The notes beneath the pieces were generated by a model. It saw only the letters and a list, made by a program, of their open reading frames with translations. It made no database searches and was not told where the DNA came from. Shown piece by piece: positions 40,420-47,943 of a DNA stretch of 64,000 bases; position 1 is the first letter of the stretch, and each line of letters opens with the position of its first letter. The translations under genes were made by a program, and so were the position numbers. The stretch comes from JAICKM01 sp038228295 (GTDB lineage: Bacteria; Chloroflexota; Chloroflexia; QHBQ01; JAICKM01): assembly GCA_038228295.1 (NCBI GenBank), contig JBBRPH010000009.1, positions 44,225 to 108,224 on the forward strand, read 5' to 3'.

Positions 40420-43092
40420 ATGGCTAAAGCGAAACCGCCCGCGCTGCCTGATCACGGCACACCGGATTCTAGTAATCCGTTGCCGGTGGATGGCGTCACA
40501 ATCGAAGCGCCGCGTAAGTTGGTCGTTGTCGGCTCGTCGGCGGGCGGTATTGAGGCGCTGTCGGTGTTGGTCAGTACGTTGGCGGCCGACTTTCCCGCGC
40601 CGGTGGTCCTGGCCCAGCACCTCGATCCCTTGCGCCACAGCAACCTGGAAAACATCTTACGCCACCGCAGCACTTTGCCCGTCGTGCTGGTTCATGAGCG
40701 CACTCGGTTGGAAGTCGGCACCGTCTATGTCGTGCCGGCTAATCACCATGTGACGATCCAGGACGATCATCTGGATCTGGACACCGCGCGACCCGACCGC
40801 CCTCGTCCTTCGGTAGACGTGCTGCTGACCAGCGCCGCTGTGACGTATGGCGACAATCTGGTGGCAGTGATCCTCACCGGGTCGGGCCACGACGGCGCGG
40901 CGGGGGCGGTCGAGGTGCATAATGCCGGCGGCACCGTCATCATCCAGAACCCGGTGACGGCGCTCTATCCGGCCATGCCGCTGGCGTTGCCGCCCACTGT
41001 GGTAGACTATGTAGTGGATCTGGCGGATCTGAGTGCCCTACTGTTGGATGTGCTGCGTGGCGTGTCCCTCCCACCTGAGTTGGACACAACCACTGATCCT
41101 TTGCGCGACATTCTGGCCCAGGTGAGCCGTCAGGCCAACATTGATTTTAGCCTCTACAAGCCGACGACGATCTTGCGGCGCATCGGGCGGCGTATGACCG
41201 TCACCCATAGCCAATCTATCCAGGACTATAGTGCTTACTTAGACGCGCACCCCGCTGAGATTGCTGAGTTGGTGATGGCCTTCCTGATCAAGGTGACGGA
41301 GTTTTTCCGCGACCCGGAAGCTTTTGCCTATCTCCGCAGCACGGTGTTGCCGGCGATCATCCACAAGGCGCGCACCCGTGACCGCACGTTGCGCTTCTGG
41401 TCGGCGGGTTGCGCCACCGGCGAAGAGGCCTACTCGCTGGCCTTGCTGCTGGCCGATCTGCTTGACAGTGAACTGGCCGAGTGGAACGTCAAGATTTTTG
41501 CTACCGACCTTGATGAAAACGCTGTCGCTTTTGCCCGGCGTGGCGTGTTTCCGCCCAACCTGTTGACCCAGCTACCCGATAACTACCTGCTACGCTTTTT
41601 TGAGCAGATCGGTCCCCACTACCGCGTCGGCAAAGTCCCACGTCAGTTGGTGATCTTCGGCCGGCAAGACCTGAGCCGGGGCGTACCGTTCCCGCGCATG
41701 GATCTGGTGCTGTGCCGCAATGTGCTGATCTATTTCAAACCTGAGCTACAACAGAATGTGTTGGCGATGTTCGCCTATTCGCTGCAACAGACCACCGGTT
41801 ACCTGTTCCTGGGTCAAGCCGAGACGATCCGCCCGTCCAAGATCAGTTTTGAACTGTTGACTAAACGCTGGAAGTTCTACCAGTGTATCAATGGGCCCTT
41901 GCCCGGTACAACTCGCCAGGAGATATCCGCGATGAATCTCCCTAACCTTCCGCCCATACAACGCGGCCGCCACCCGTTGCAGTCCGCTGAGGCTGCCGGT
42001 GAGCCTGATCCCACCGATGAGGGGCCGCTCCTTCAGTTGCGGCGTTTCAACGAATGGGTGCTGCGCTTCTCGCCGACCGGCGTGGTAGTGATTGATCGCA
42101 GCTATCATATTGTGACCCTCAATCCCACGGCCCGCCGGCTGCTCGGCATCCGCGAGATGAGTAATGAGCAAGATTTCCTGCACGCCGTGCGTGGCTTGCC
42201 CTATACTCAGTTGCGTAGCGCCGTTGACAGCGTGTTCCGCGATCATACCACGCTAACGCTGCCTGATCTGCCGCTCGAACCGGCGGTCAGCGGTGAGGAG
42301 CGCTACTTGACGCTGTCCCTGGTGCTGATGCACATGGATGCCGGTGCGCCCGACCTGGCGATGATCAGCGTGACCGATACGACCGAGCAGGTGCAGATCC
42401 GACGCCGGTTGGAAGCGGTCCAACAAAAACAGCAAACGCTCTTGGATGAGCTGGGCGCGGCCAACGGCCGCTTCAGTGATCTCAACCGTGAGCTGCAAGA
42501 GGCTAACGAAGAGTTGCAGGCGGCCAACGAAGAGATGATGCTGACGCAAGAGGAGTTGCAGGCCACTAACGAGGAGTTCGAGGCGACCAACGAGGAGCTA
42601 CAGGCCACCAACGAAGAACTCGAAACCAATAACGAGGAGCTACAAGCCACCAACGAAGAACTCGAAACCACTAACGAGGAACTGGCGGCGCGCAGCGGCG
42701 AATTGGCGGAGCTGTCAAGAACGCTGGCTGATGAGCGCGCGCGCCTGCACAGCATCGTCGCCCTGGCCCCGTTCTATGTGATGGTCTTACGCGGGCCGCA
42801 ACTCCTGATTAATCTGATCAACCCGCTGTATGAGCAGTTGCTGGCTGGGCGAGTGCTGATCGGCCAACTGTTTGATGAGTTGTTTGCCGACCCGCTCCTG
42901 ACCGCTGTGCCGACCGCTGTGCGTGAGGTGTACCGCAGCGATACCGCCCGCATCACCACGCCACTACCCGGCCCGCTGCCGCTTGGCGACGCTCCTCATC
43001 CCAGTCTATTCCGCTACACGATCATTCCCATGCACGATAGTAGCGACCGGGTAGACGGCATCATTCTTTACGCCGAAGCGCAAGACGACTAA
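40420..43092 (+). CDS. CheB-CheR-PAS-coiled-coil protein lacking a kinase
   Basis: 890 residues: CheB (Ser40 in GSSAGG, His67 in AQHLDP, Asp in GSGHDGAAG), CheR (about 210-490; SAGCATGEEAYS binds SAM, LVLCRNVLIYF), a PAS domain (about 540-660), a long coiled coil made of repeated NEELQATNEELE units (about 690-760), and a second PAS-like end (about 770-885). In relatives this array continues into a histidine kinase; here it stops, so signalling must go through another protein. Methylation-type control without a visible receptor gene is unusual. Confidence 0.9.
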   Translation: MAKAKPPALPDHGTPDSSNPLPVDGVTIEAPRKLVVVGSSAGGIEALSVLVSTLAADFPAPVVLAQHLDPLRHSNLENILRHRSTLPVVLVHERTRLEVGTVYVVPANHHVTIQDDHLDLDTARPDRPRPSVDVLLTSAAVTYGDNLVAVILTGSGHDGAAGAVEVHNAGGTVIIQNPVTALYPAMPLALPPTVVDYVVDLADLSALLLDVLRGVSLPPELDTTTDPLRDILAQVSRQANIDFSLYKPTTILRRIGRRMTVTHSQSIQDYSAYLDAHPAEIAELVMAFLIKVTEFFRDPEAFAYLRSTVLPAIIHKARTRDRTLRFWSAGCATGEEAYSLALLLADLLDSELAEWNVKIFATDLDENAVAFARRGVFPPNLLTQLPDNYLLRFFEQIGPHYRVGKVPRQLVIFGRQDLSRGVPFPRMDLVLCRNVLIYFKPELQQNVLAMFAYSLQQTTGYLFLGQAETIRPSKISFELLTKRWKFYQCINGPLPGTTRQEISAMNLPNLPPIQRGRHPLQSAEAAGEPDPTDEGPLLQLRRFNEWVLRFSPTGVVVIDRSYHIVTLNPTARRLLGIREMSNEQDFLHAVRGLPYTQLRSAVDSVFRDHTTLTLPDLPLEPAVSGEERYLTLSLVLMHMDAGAPDLAMISVTDTTEQVQIRRRLEAVQQKQQTLLDELGAANGRFSDLNRELQEANEELQAANEEMMLTQEELQATNEEFEATNEELQATNEELETNNEELQATNEELETTNEELAARSGELAELSRTLADERARLHSIVALAPFYVMVLRGPQLLINLINPLYEQLLAGRVLIGQLFDELFADPLLTAVPTAVREVYRSDTARITTPLPGPLPLGDAPHPSLFRYTIIPMHDSSDRVDGIILYAEAQDD

Positions 43093-43266
43093 AGTCGCGG
43101 CAACTGCCCCAATGCGGTCTGTGCGAGCTTCGTTTCGGTTGCTGTGCCTAAGCCGCCGCCCTTTTCACCCCTGGCACACAACCTGCCTTGTAGCCGCTAG
43201 CAGCAGAGATGCTGTTATTGCTGCTGCGTGGATATCGCACAAACCGGGAGAGGGATGGCTTAGGGC

Positions 43267-43809
43267 ATGGATTGGTGGACAGTAAATTGGCACAACATCG
43301 TGGTGCCCAGTGTGCCCATTTTGGAAACACTGATACGGGGATCGCTGACGTACTTTCTGCTGTTTGGGATCTTGCGCCTGATTCCCAATCGCCATATCGG
43401 CACTATCGGTATCGCCGACCTGCTGGTAATCGTGCTGTTGACTACAGCGATCCAAAACGGCTTCACCAACGGGTACCATTCGTTTGCCGACGGCGTGGTG
43501 CTGGTGCTGACGATCACCGTCTGGAGTCAGGTGTTTAACTGGCTGGGCTTTCATGTACACTGGTTCCAACGACTGATGCGGCCGGCGGCTTTGCCGCTGG
43601 TCCGGCGCGGCCGTATGATTCTCAGCAATATGCGCCGCGAACTGATCACGGAGGACGAGTTGATGAGCCAGATTCGTCAACAAGGCGTAGACGATCTGGC
43701 TCATGTCAAAACCGCCCACATGGAAGGCGACGGGCGCATCAGCGTGGTTGCTTATGCCGATGCAGCCCAACGCCAAGATCATGCAACCAAAGCCAAAGAA
43801 ATCTCCTGA
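43267..43809 (+). CDS. DUF421 (YetF-like) membrane protein
   Basis: 180 residues: three membrane helices (about 20-90; SLTYFLLFGILRLIP, the following IGIADLLVIVLLTTAIQNG, VVLVLTITVWSQVFNWLG), then the soluble domain with RRELITEDELMSQIRQQGVD and VKTAHMEGDGRISVV, all typical of DUF421. The role is unknown; relatives act in spore or envelope functions. The ribosome-binding site is weak. Confidence 0.88.
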   Translation: MDWWTVNWHNIVVPSVPILETLIRGSLTYFLLFGILRLIPNRHIGTIGIADLLVIVLLTTAIQNGFTNGYHSFADGVVLVLTITVWSQVFNWLGFHVHWFQRLMRPAALPLVRRGRMILSNMRRELITEDELMSQIRQQGVDDLAHVKTAHMEGDGRISVVAYADAAQRQDHATKAKEIS

Positions 43810-43874
43810 CCGACTGCCGGGCCGGACGGTTCAACGGCGCAGATTATAAAACACACGCGCCGCACGACACCCAC

Positions 43875-45020
43875 CTAGCGAATATGCTGTGGCTCCGCTA
43901 GCAGTTGCCGGATCACCTGCTCCTGACCGTCATAATCCCCTTCACCGAAGTGCGTGTAGCGGATTTGGCCGCCTTTATCCACGTAGTAGAACGCCGGCCA
44001 AAACACATTGTTGTAGGCGTTCCAGGTGGCGTACTTCGGATCGAAGCCGACCGGGAACAGCACGCCTTGATCGCGCACCGCAGTTCGCACGTTGGCGATG
44101 TCCTTCTCGAACGACAATTCCGGCGTGTGGATGCTCAGGACGGTGAAGCCGCTGCCCTTGTAGCGGGCATACCAGTCTTCGACATACGGCTGCACGTTGC
44201 GGCAGTTGTAGCAGCCGAAGGTCCAAAAGTGGACCAGCACGACCTTGCCGCGCAACCCGGCCAATGTTTGCGGGCCACTGTTGATCCAGTCGGTGATGCC
44301 GACTGGTTCGGGAGCCGGGCCGAGGTTGTCCAGTTTAACATTGGCCGGTAGGTTCTTGGCGAGCGGTGCGGGCAGCGTCGGCCCGGCGGAGGCTTTGGCC
44401 TGGAAGCGGAACTTGCCCAGTTGCGCCAATAGCACGTTGTAGGGTGCGGCGTTTTCGGGGTGGGCCTCAAAGACGGCGCGCTCAAAATATTGCACTGTAT
44501 ACAGCTTGCCGTCAAGGTCGCTCTTTTCCTGGAACTCGTTAGAGATCGGGAAGCCCTGCTGGGTCACGCCGCCGTGGCCTTCCCAGTAGGCGCGGAACGG
44601 ACCGCCCACAGTGTAGCCGGTTTCAGCGAAGCGGCGCGGGTTGTCGGTGCTAGTATGCTGGCCCGGCACGCCTTGCGGATATTTGGCCTGGAAGCGGAAT
44701 GTGCCTAGTTGCGCTAACAGCACATCGAACGGCGCCGCGTTCTCCGGGTGCCGCTCAAAGACGGCGCGCTCGAAGTATTGCACGCTATAAGGCTTGCCGT
44801 CGAGCGTACTGACTTCACGCTGTTCGCTGCTGATCGGATAGCCTTGCTGGGCCAAGCCGCCGTGGGCATCCCAGTAGCTCAGAAATGGGCCGCTGATGGT
44901 TTGGCCGGTTTCCGCGAAGGTGCGCGAGGTTTCCGCCGCGTGGGTCGTCAACACGCCCACCAGCGGCAAGGCACACATCAATGCCAAACCGGCGCGTTGC
45001 CACAAGTGCAGTCGAGTCAT
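43875..45020 (-). CDS. Secreted thioredoxin-fold protein with two Chloroflexota-type repeats
   Basis: 381 residues with a signal peptide. Residues about 35-115 and 125-210 are two copies of a module FAETG.TI.GPF..YW..HGG..QQG.PIS....E...LDGK.Y.VQYFERAVFE.HPEN, followed by a linker and a TlpA/DipZ-like thioredoxin domain with CxxC as CYNC (HFWTFGCYNCRNVQP). The thioredoxin domain probably reduces or isomerises disulfides outside the membrane. It is nearly the same as the C-terminal domain of the upstream gene, so the domain was duplicated. Confidence 0.85.
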   Translation of the reverse strand: MTRLHLWQRAGLALMCALPLVGVLTTHAAETSRTFAETGQTISGPFLSYWDAHGGLAQQGYPISSEQREVSTLDGKPYSVQYFERAVFERHPENAAPFDVLLAQLGTFRFQAKYPQGVPGQHTSTDNPRRFAETGYTVGGPFRAYWEGHGGVTQQGFPISNEFQEKSDLDGKLYTVQYFERAVFEAHPENAAPYNVLLAQLGKFRFQAKASAGPTLPAPLAKNLPANVKLDNLGPAPEPVGITDWINSGPQTLAGLRGKVVLVHFWTFGCYNCRNVQPYVEDWYARYKGSGFTVLSIHTPELSFEKDIANVRTAVRDQGVLFPVGFDPKYATWNAYNNVFWPAFYYVDKGGQIRYTHFGEGDYDGQEQVIRQLLAEPQHIR

Positions 45021-45030
45021 AGGTTGCTCC

Positions 45031-46383
45031 TTAATTGCCGCTCGCGGCGGGTTCGCGCAAGAGCTGGCGGATTACCTGCTCCTGCCCATTGTAGTCGCCT
45101 TCACCTACGTGGGTGTGGCGAATATGGCCGGTTTTGTCCACATAGTAGAAGGCCGGCCAGTAGCCGTTATGATACGCACCCCAGGTGGTGTATTGCGGAT
45201 CGAAGCCGACCGGGAACAACACGCCCTGGTCGCGCACGGCGGTTCGCACGTTGGCGATGTCCTTCTCGAACGATAGTTCCGGTGTGTGGATACCGAGAAC
45301 CGTGAAGCCGGCCTCTTTATAGCGGGCGTACCAGGCTTCGACGTGCGGCTGCACGTTGCGGCAGTTGTAGCAGCCGAAGGTCCAGAAGTGGACCAGCACG
45401 ACCCGGCCGCGCAACCCGGCCAGTGTCTGCGGGCCACTGTTGATCCAATCGGTGATACCGGCCGGTTCGGGAGCCGGGCCGCCGTTGTCCAGCTTAACAT
45501 TGGCCGGCAGATCCTTCTCGACCGGCGGGGGCAGGGTCGGCCCGGCCGGGGTGGGCGAGGGCAGCGGCGTGGGCGACGCGACCGGCGCGGCGGCTACAGC
45601 CGCCGGCAGAGTTTGCGGCTTGGATTGGCGCAAAGCTTGTAACTCCTTCTGCACGCCGGTGCCCTGTTCGATGCTATACAAGCCGCTGGTCCAGCCGGGC
45701 GGCAGGGCGGCGGTGAAGGCATCTTGCGCCCGCACATCCCAGCCCTGCCAGATCGCCAGACAGGTCAGCAACATCAGCGCGCCGAAAGCCCGCTGCACCC
45801 CGCCGCTGCGCGTCCAACGGCCCACACGCCCGGCCAACGCCCGCCCGCCGTAGCCAATCGCGAGCAACGGGATGCCTGCGCCCAATGTAAAGACCAGCGC
45901 GATCGCCGCTGTGTCGAGCGCCGCGCCGCGCGTGGCGGCCAGCGAAATCACGGTTGCCATGATCGGGCCGCTACAGGGGGCCCAGATCAGGCCGAGCGCC
46001 GCGCCGAGCAGTAGCCCGCCGCCGAACCCGCCCCGCGCCGGGCCGGCGGCCTGGGTGCGACTGCCCAAGCGGGCCAGGGGAGCCAGGGCGGCTTCGATGC
46101 GGTGCCCAAAGGCCGGCCAGAGCAAGGCCAAGCCAAACACCGCCAGCACCACGACGGCAATGCCGCGCAGGCCGGTCGTGGTCAGGCCGAGCGCATCCAA
46201 CGCCGCCGCCAACACCACGCTGAACAGGGTGAAGCTGACCGCCAGCCCCGTCACGATACCCAACGGACGCGCCCGCCCGCCGCCCGCCGCCGCCCCGAGT
46301 ACTAGCGGCACCATCGGCAGGGTACACGGGGCCAAAATGGTCAGTACCCCGGCCAGAAATGCAAAAATCAGTAGTAGAGTCAT
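45031..46383 (-). CDS. DipZ-like protein: CcdA membrane domain plus thioredoxin domain
   Basis: 450 residues: a CcdA/DsbD-type membrane domain (about 1-215) with the paired cysteines LAPCTLPMVPL and IWAPCSGPI that carry electrons across the membrane, a Pro/Ala-rich linker, then a thioredoxin domain with CYNC. It would move reducing power from cytoplasmic thioredoxin to extracytoplasmic partners. It lies 10 nt upstream of the secreted paralogue; the two form a unit. The CcdA-like part lacks the N-terminal DsbD alpha domain. Confidence 0.88.
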   Translation of the reverse strand: MTLLLIFAFLAGVLTILAPCTLPMVPLVLGAAAGGGRARPLGIVTGLAVSFTLFSVVLAAALDALGLTTTGLRGIAVVVLAVFGLALLWPAFGHRIEAALAPLARLGSRTQAAGPARGGFGGGLLLGAALGLIWAPCSGPIMATVISLAATRGAALDTAAIALVFTLGAGIPLLAIGYGGRALAGRVGRWTRSGGVQRAFGALMLLTCLAIWQGWDVRAQDAFTAALPPGWTSGLYSIEQGTGVQKELQALRQSKPQTLPAAVAAAPVASPTPLPSPTPAGPTLPPPVEKDLPANVKLDNGGPAPEPAGITDWINSGPQTLAGLRGRVVLVHFWTFGCYNCRNVQPHVEAWYARYKEAGFTVLGIHTPELSFEKDIANVRTAVRDQGVLFPVGFDPQYTTWGAYHNGYWPAFYYVDKTGHIRHTHVGEGDYNGQEQVIRQLLREPAASGN

Positions 46384-46580
46384 GCGACTGCTCCTTTTGC
46401 GCTAATTGGCCCCCAGTCGGACCGGCTTATACCCTAAACCAGCGATGGGGCGCGAAAGTTCCCCGCTTGCTAACGCGCGCTAGTGTCTGGTAAACTGTTA
46501 GGGACTATACATAGGCTTGCGTTGTGCAACTAGCACCTAGCGCGCTACAAACTCTGTAATCTGGGTATAAGGAGGATTTG

Positions 46581-46898
46581 ATGATGCAACAGATCGCTTC
46601 TTCGGAGTCGAGCATCAAAGCAGTGCCCGACAGGCTACCGGAATCACCGACTATACCAGAGGCTGAGGTGAGCTTTGAGTCCGTGCTATCTATGGCTATA
46701 CGGTTACCTCCGGCGGACAAAGCGCGGCTGCTGGTCTATTTGGCATCTGCTGTTCAACACGCTCTAGCTTTAGTACCGCCGCCGCCAACGGAGCGTGTCC
46801 AGATACTGGGGCTTTGGCAGGGGTTAAGTATTACTGAGGACGACATTGCCGAAGCGCGTCGCGAAATGTGGGGCAACTTCCCGCGTGAGGATATTTGA
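46581..46898 (+). CDS. Antitoxin of a VapBC-like (PIN) module
   Basis: 105 residues from ATG 46581 (46584 also possible) after AAGGAGG. The central part (SFESVLSMAIRLPPADKARLLVYL) resembles the helical region of antitoxins that precede PIN toxins, and the C-terminus (GLSITEDDIAEARREMWGNF) the tail that wraps the toxin. No DNA-binding domain is evident, so autoregulation is unclear. It overlaps the toxin start by 1 nt. Confidence 0.75.
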   Translation: MMQQIASSESSIKAVPDRLPESPTIPEAEVSFESVLSMAIRLPPADKARLLVYLASAVQHALALVPPPPTERVQILGLWQGLSITEDDIAEARREMWGNFPREDI

Positions 46899-47299
46899 TG
46901 CCCAGTTTCGTCACGGATACTCATGCGCTGATATGGTCGTTGCAGAACGATCCTCAATTAGGAGTACACGCGCGGCAGATTTTTGCTGCGGCAGGCCAGG
47001 GCGAAACGCTTATATATGTGCCGACCATTTGCGTGGTAGAGATGATCTATTTACAGGAGAAAAAACGTATTCCCAGTGGCTTGATTACCCAGTTGGACAC
47101 TTTGTTGCAATTAGGTGTTGCGGGTTTGCTTTTACAAGAGCTGACGGGCGGCATTGCTAATGCCACGAGTCATGTCCTCCGCGCCGAGGTGCCCGATATG
47201 CCCGACCGCATTATCGCGGCGACGGCGCTGCATCTGGGCGTGCCGCTGATTAGCCGTGACCGACGCATCAGCTTATCCGCAGTGGCGACGATCTGGTAA
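46898..47299 (+). CDS. PIN-domain ribonuclease toxin
   Basis: 133 residues. The PIN fold metal-binding acidic residues are visible: Asp7 (VTDTHALIW), Glu in VVEMIYL, Asp in MPDRIIAATA and Asp in LISRDRRI. These toxins cut RNA, often tRNA or rRNA. The start overlaps the antitoxin stop (TGATG) with GAGGA upstream, as expected for a coupled toxin-antitoxin pair. It ends 78 nt before the tRNA-Ala gene, a common site for acquired genes; no repeats border it. Confidence 0.88.
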   Translation: MPSFVTDTHALIWSLQNDPQLGVHARQIFAAAGQGETLIYVPTICVVEMIYLQEKKRIPSGLITQLDTLLQLGVAGLLLQELTGGIANATSHVLRAEVPDMPDRIIAATALHLGVPLISRDRRISLSAVATIW

Positions 47300-47361
47300 G
47301 ATCGGGCCAAAGTCGGCGGGTTGCGGCGCGCTTGGGCCTTGCATTTGGCGGCTGGTTTTGC

Positions 47362-47367
47362 TATAAT
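47362..47367 (+). promoter_or_regulatory. -10 box of tRNA-Ala
   Basis: TATAAT 10 bp before the mature tRNA; TTGCAT sits 17 bp upstream as a weak -35. Confidence 0.65.
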
Positions 47368-47377
47368 ACGCAGGCAT

Positions 47378-47450
47378 GGGGACGTAGCTCAGCTGGGAGA
47401 GCACGACACTGGCAGTGTCGGGGTCAGGGGTTCGAGCCCCCTCGTCTCCA
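47378..47450 (+). tRNA. tRNA-Ala (anticodon GGC)
   Basis: 73 nt folding as a standard cloverleaf: acceptor GGGGACG/CGTCTCC with the G3-U70 wobble pair that identifies alanine tRNA, D-arm GCTCAGCTGGGAGAGC, anticodon stem CGACA/TGTCG around CTGGCAG (anticodon 47411-47413), and T-arm AGGGG-TTCGAGC-CCCCT. The discriminator base is A. The 3' CCA is not encoded and must be added. Confidence 0.96.
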
Positions 47451-47458
47451 CCCATCGT

Positions 47459-47483
47459 ACCGGCTCCCATAATGGGAGCCGGT
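47459..47483 (+). terminator. Perfect hairpin downstream of tRNA-Ala
   Basis: ACCGGCTCCCA and its exact complement surround three bases, starting 8 nt after the tRNA. No U-run follows, so it could mark the 3' end or let some transcription continue into the T-box leader. Confidence 0.6.
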
Positions 47484-47504
47484 GCTGTATCAACCGTATA
47501 TCAT

Positions 47505-47813
47505 TGGCTGTGAACAGGATCAGTAGGCCGTTCCACCCACAGAGAGCCGGGGATGGTGGAACCCCGGCATTGGAGGGTCCGCCGCGGCGGGCCGTAAGGC
47601 TGAACTCACCTGGGAGCCGCACCGGTGACTGGGCCGGCTGGGTAGCGCACAGGGCGCTGCTGGTCGCCCCGTAAGCCGGGCCGGGTGCGCCCGTTAGCGC
47701 GTGCCGAGTGGGCCGGTCCCTTAGAGCGTACCGGCCAACATGGGTGGTACCGCGTGAGGCTTCAACCTCTCGTCCCGTGCAGCGTCTGCTGCGCGTCGGG
47801 CGAGGGGTTTTTT
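47505..47813 (+). promoter_or_regulatory. T-box riboswitch (leucine specifier)
   Basis: The T-box sequence AACATGGGTGGTACCGCG is at 47737-47754; its TGGT bulge (47745-47748) would pair with tRNA ACCA, that is, a tRNA with discriminator A. Stem I shows AGAGAGCCGGGGATGGTG (from 47541). The specifier loop reads GAA-CTC-A, with CTC (Leu) at 47605-47607. A GC-rich stem and TTTTTT (47808-47813) form the terminator. Uncharged tRNA-Leu would block termination. The next plus-strand gene is leuS, but 1.5 kb away across an opposite-strand gene. Confidence 0.92.
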
Positions 47814-47816
47814 GTT

Positions 47817-47837
47817 GAGGTATCAGGTATCAGGAGA
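47817..47837. repeat. Heptamer array (CAGGTAT) x3
   Basis: GAGGTAT, CAGGTAT, CAGGAGA, directly after the T-box terminator; inverted relative to the array at 47906-47940. Confidence 0.65.
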
Positions 47838-47905
47838 TAAATGACGGATCAAGGGTGGCCGGTGGGTAGGTTAGGCGGATAAATAGCAGCTTCCAGGTTT
47901 CCCGT

Positions 47906-47940
47906 CTCCTGACCCCTGACCCCTGATACCTGATACCTGA
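47906..47940. repeat. Heptamer array (CCCCTGA/TACCTGA) x5
   Basis: CTCCTGA, CCCCTGA x2, TACCTGA x2 in strict phase, ending 3 nt before the stop codon of the membrane protein gene. Confidence 0.85.
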
Positions 47941-47943
47941 CCG

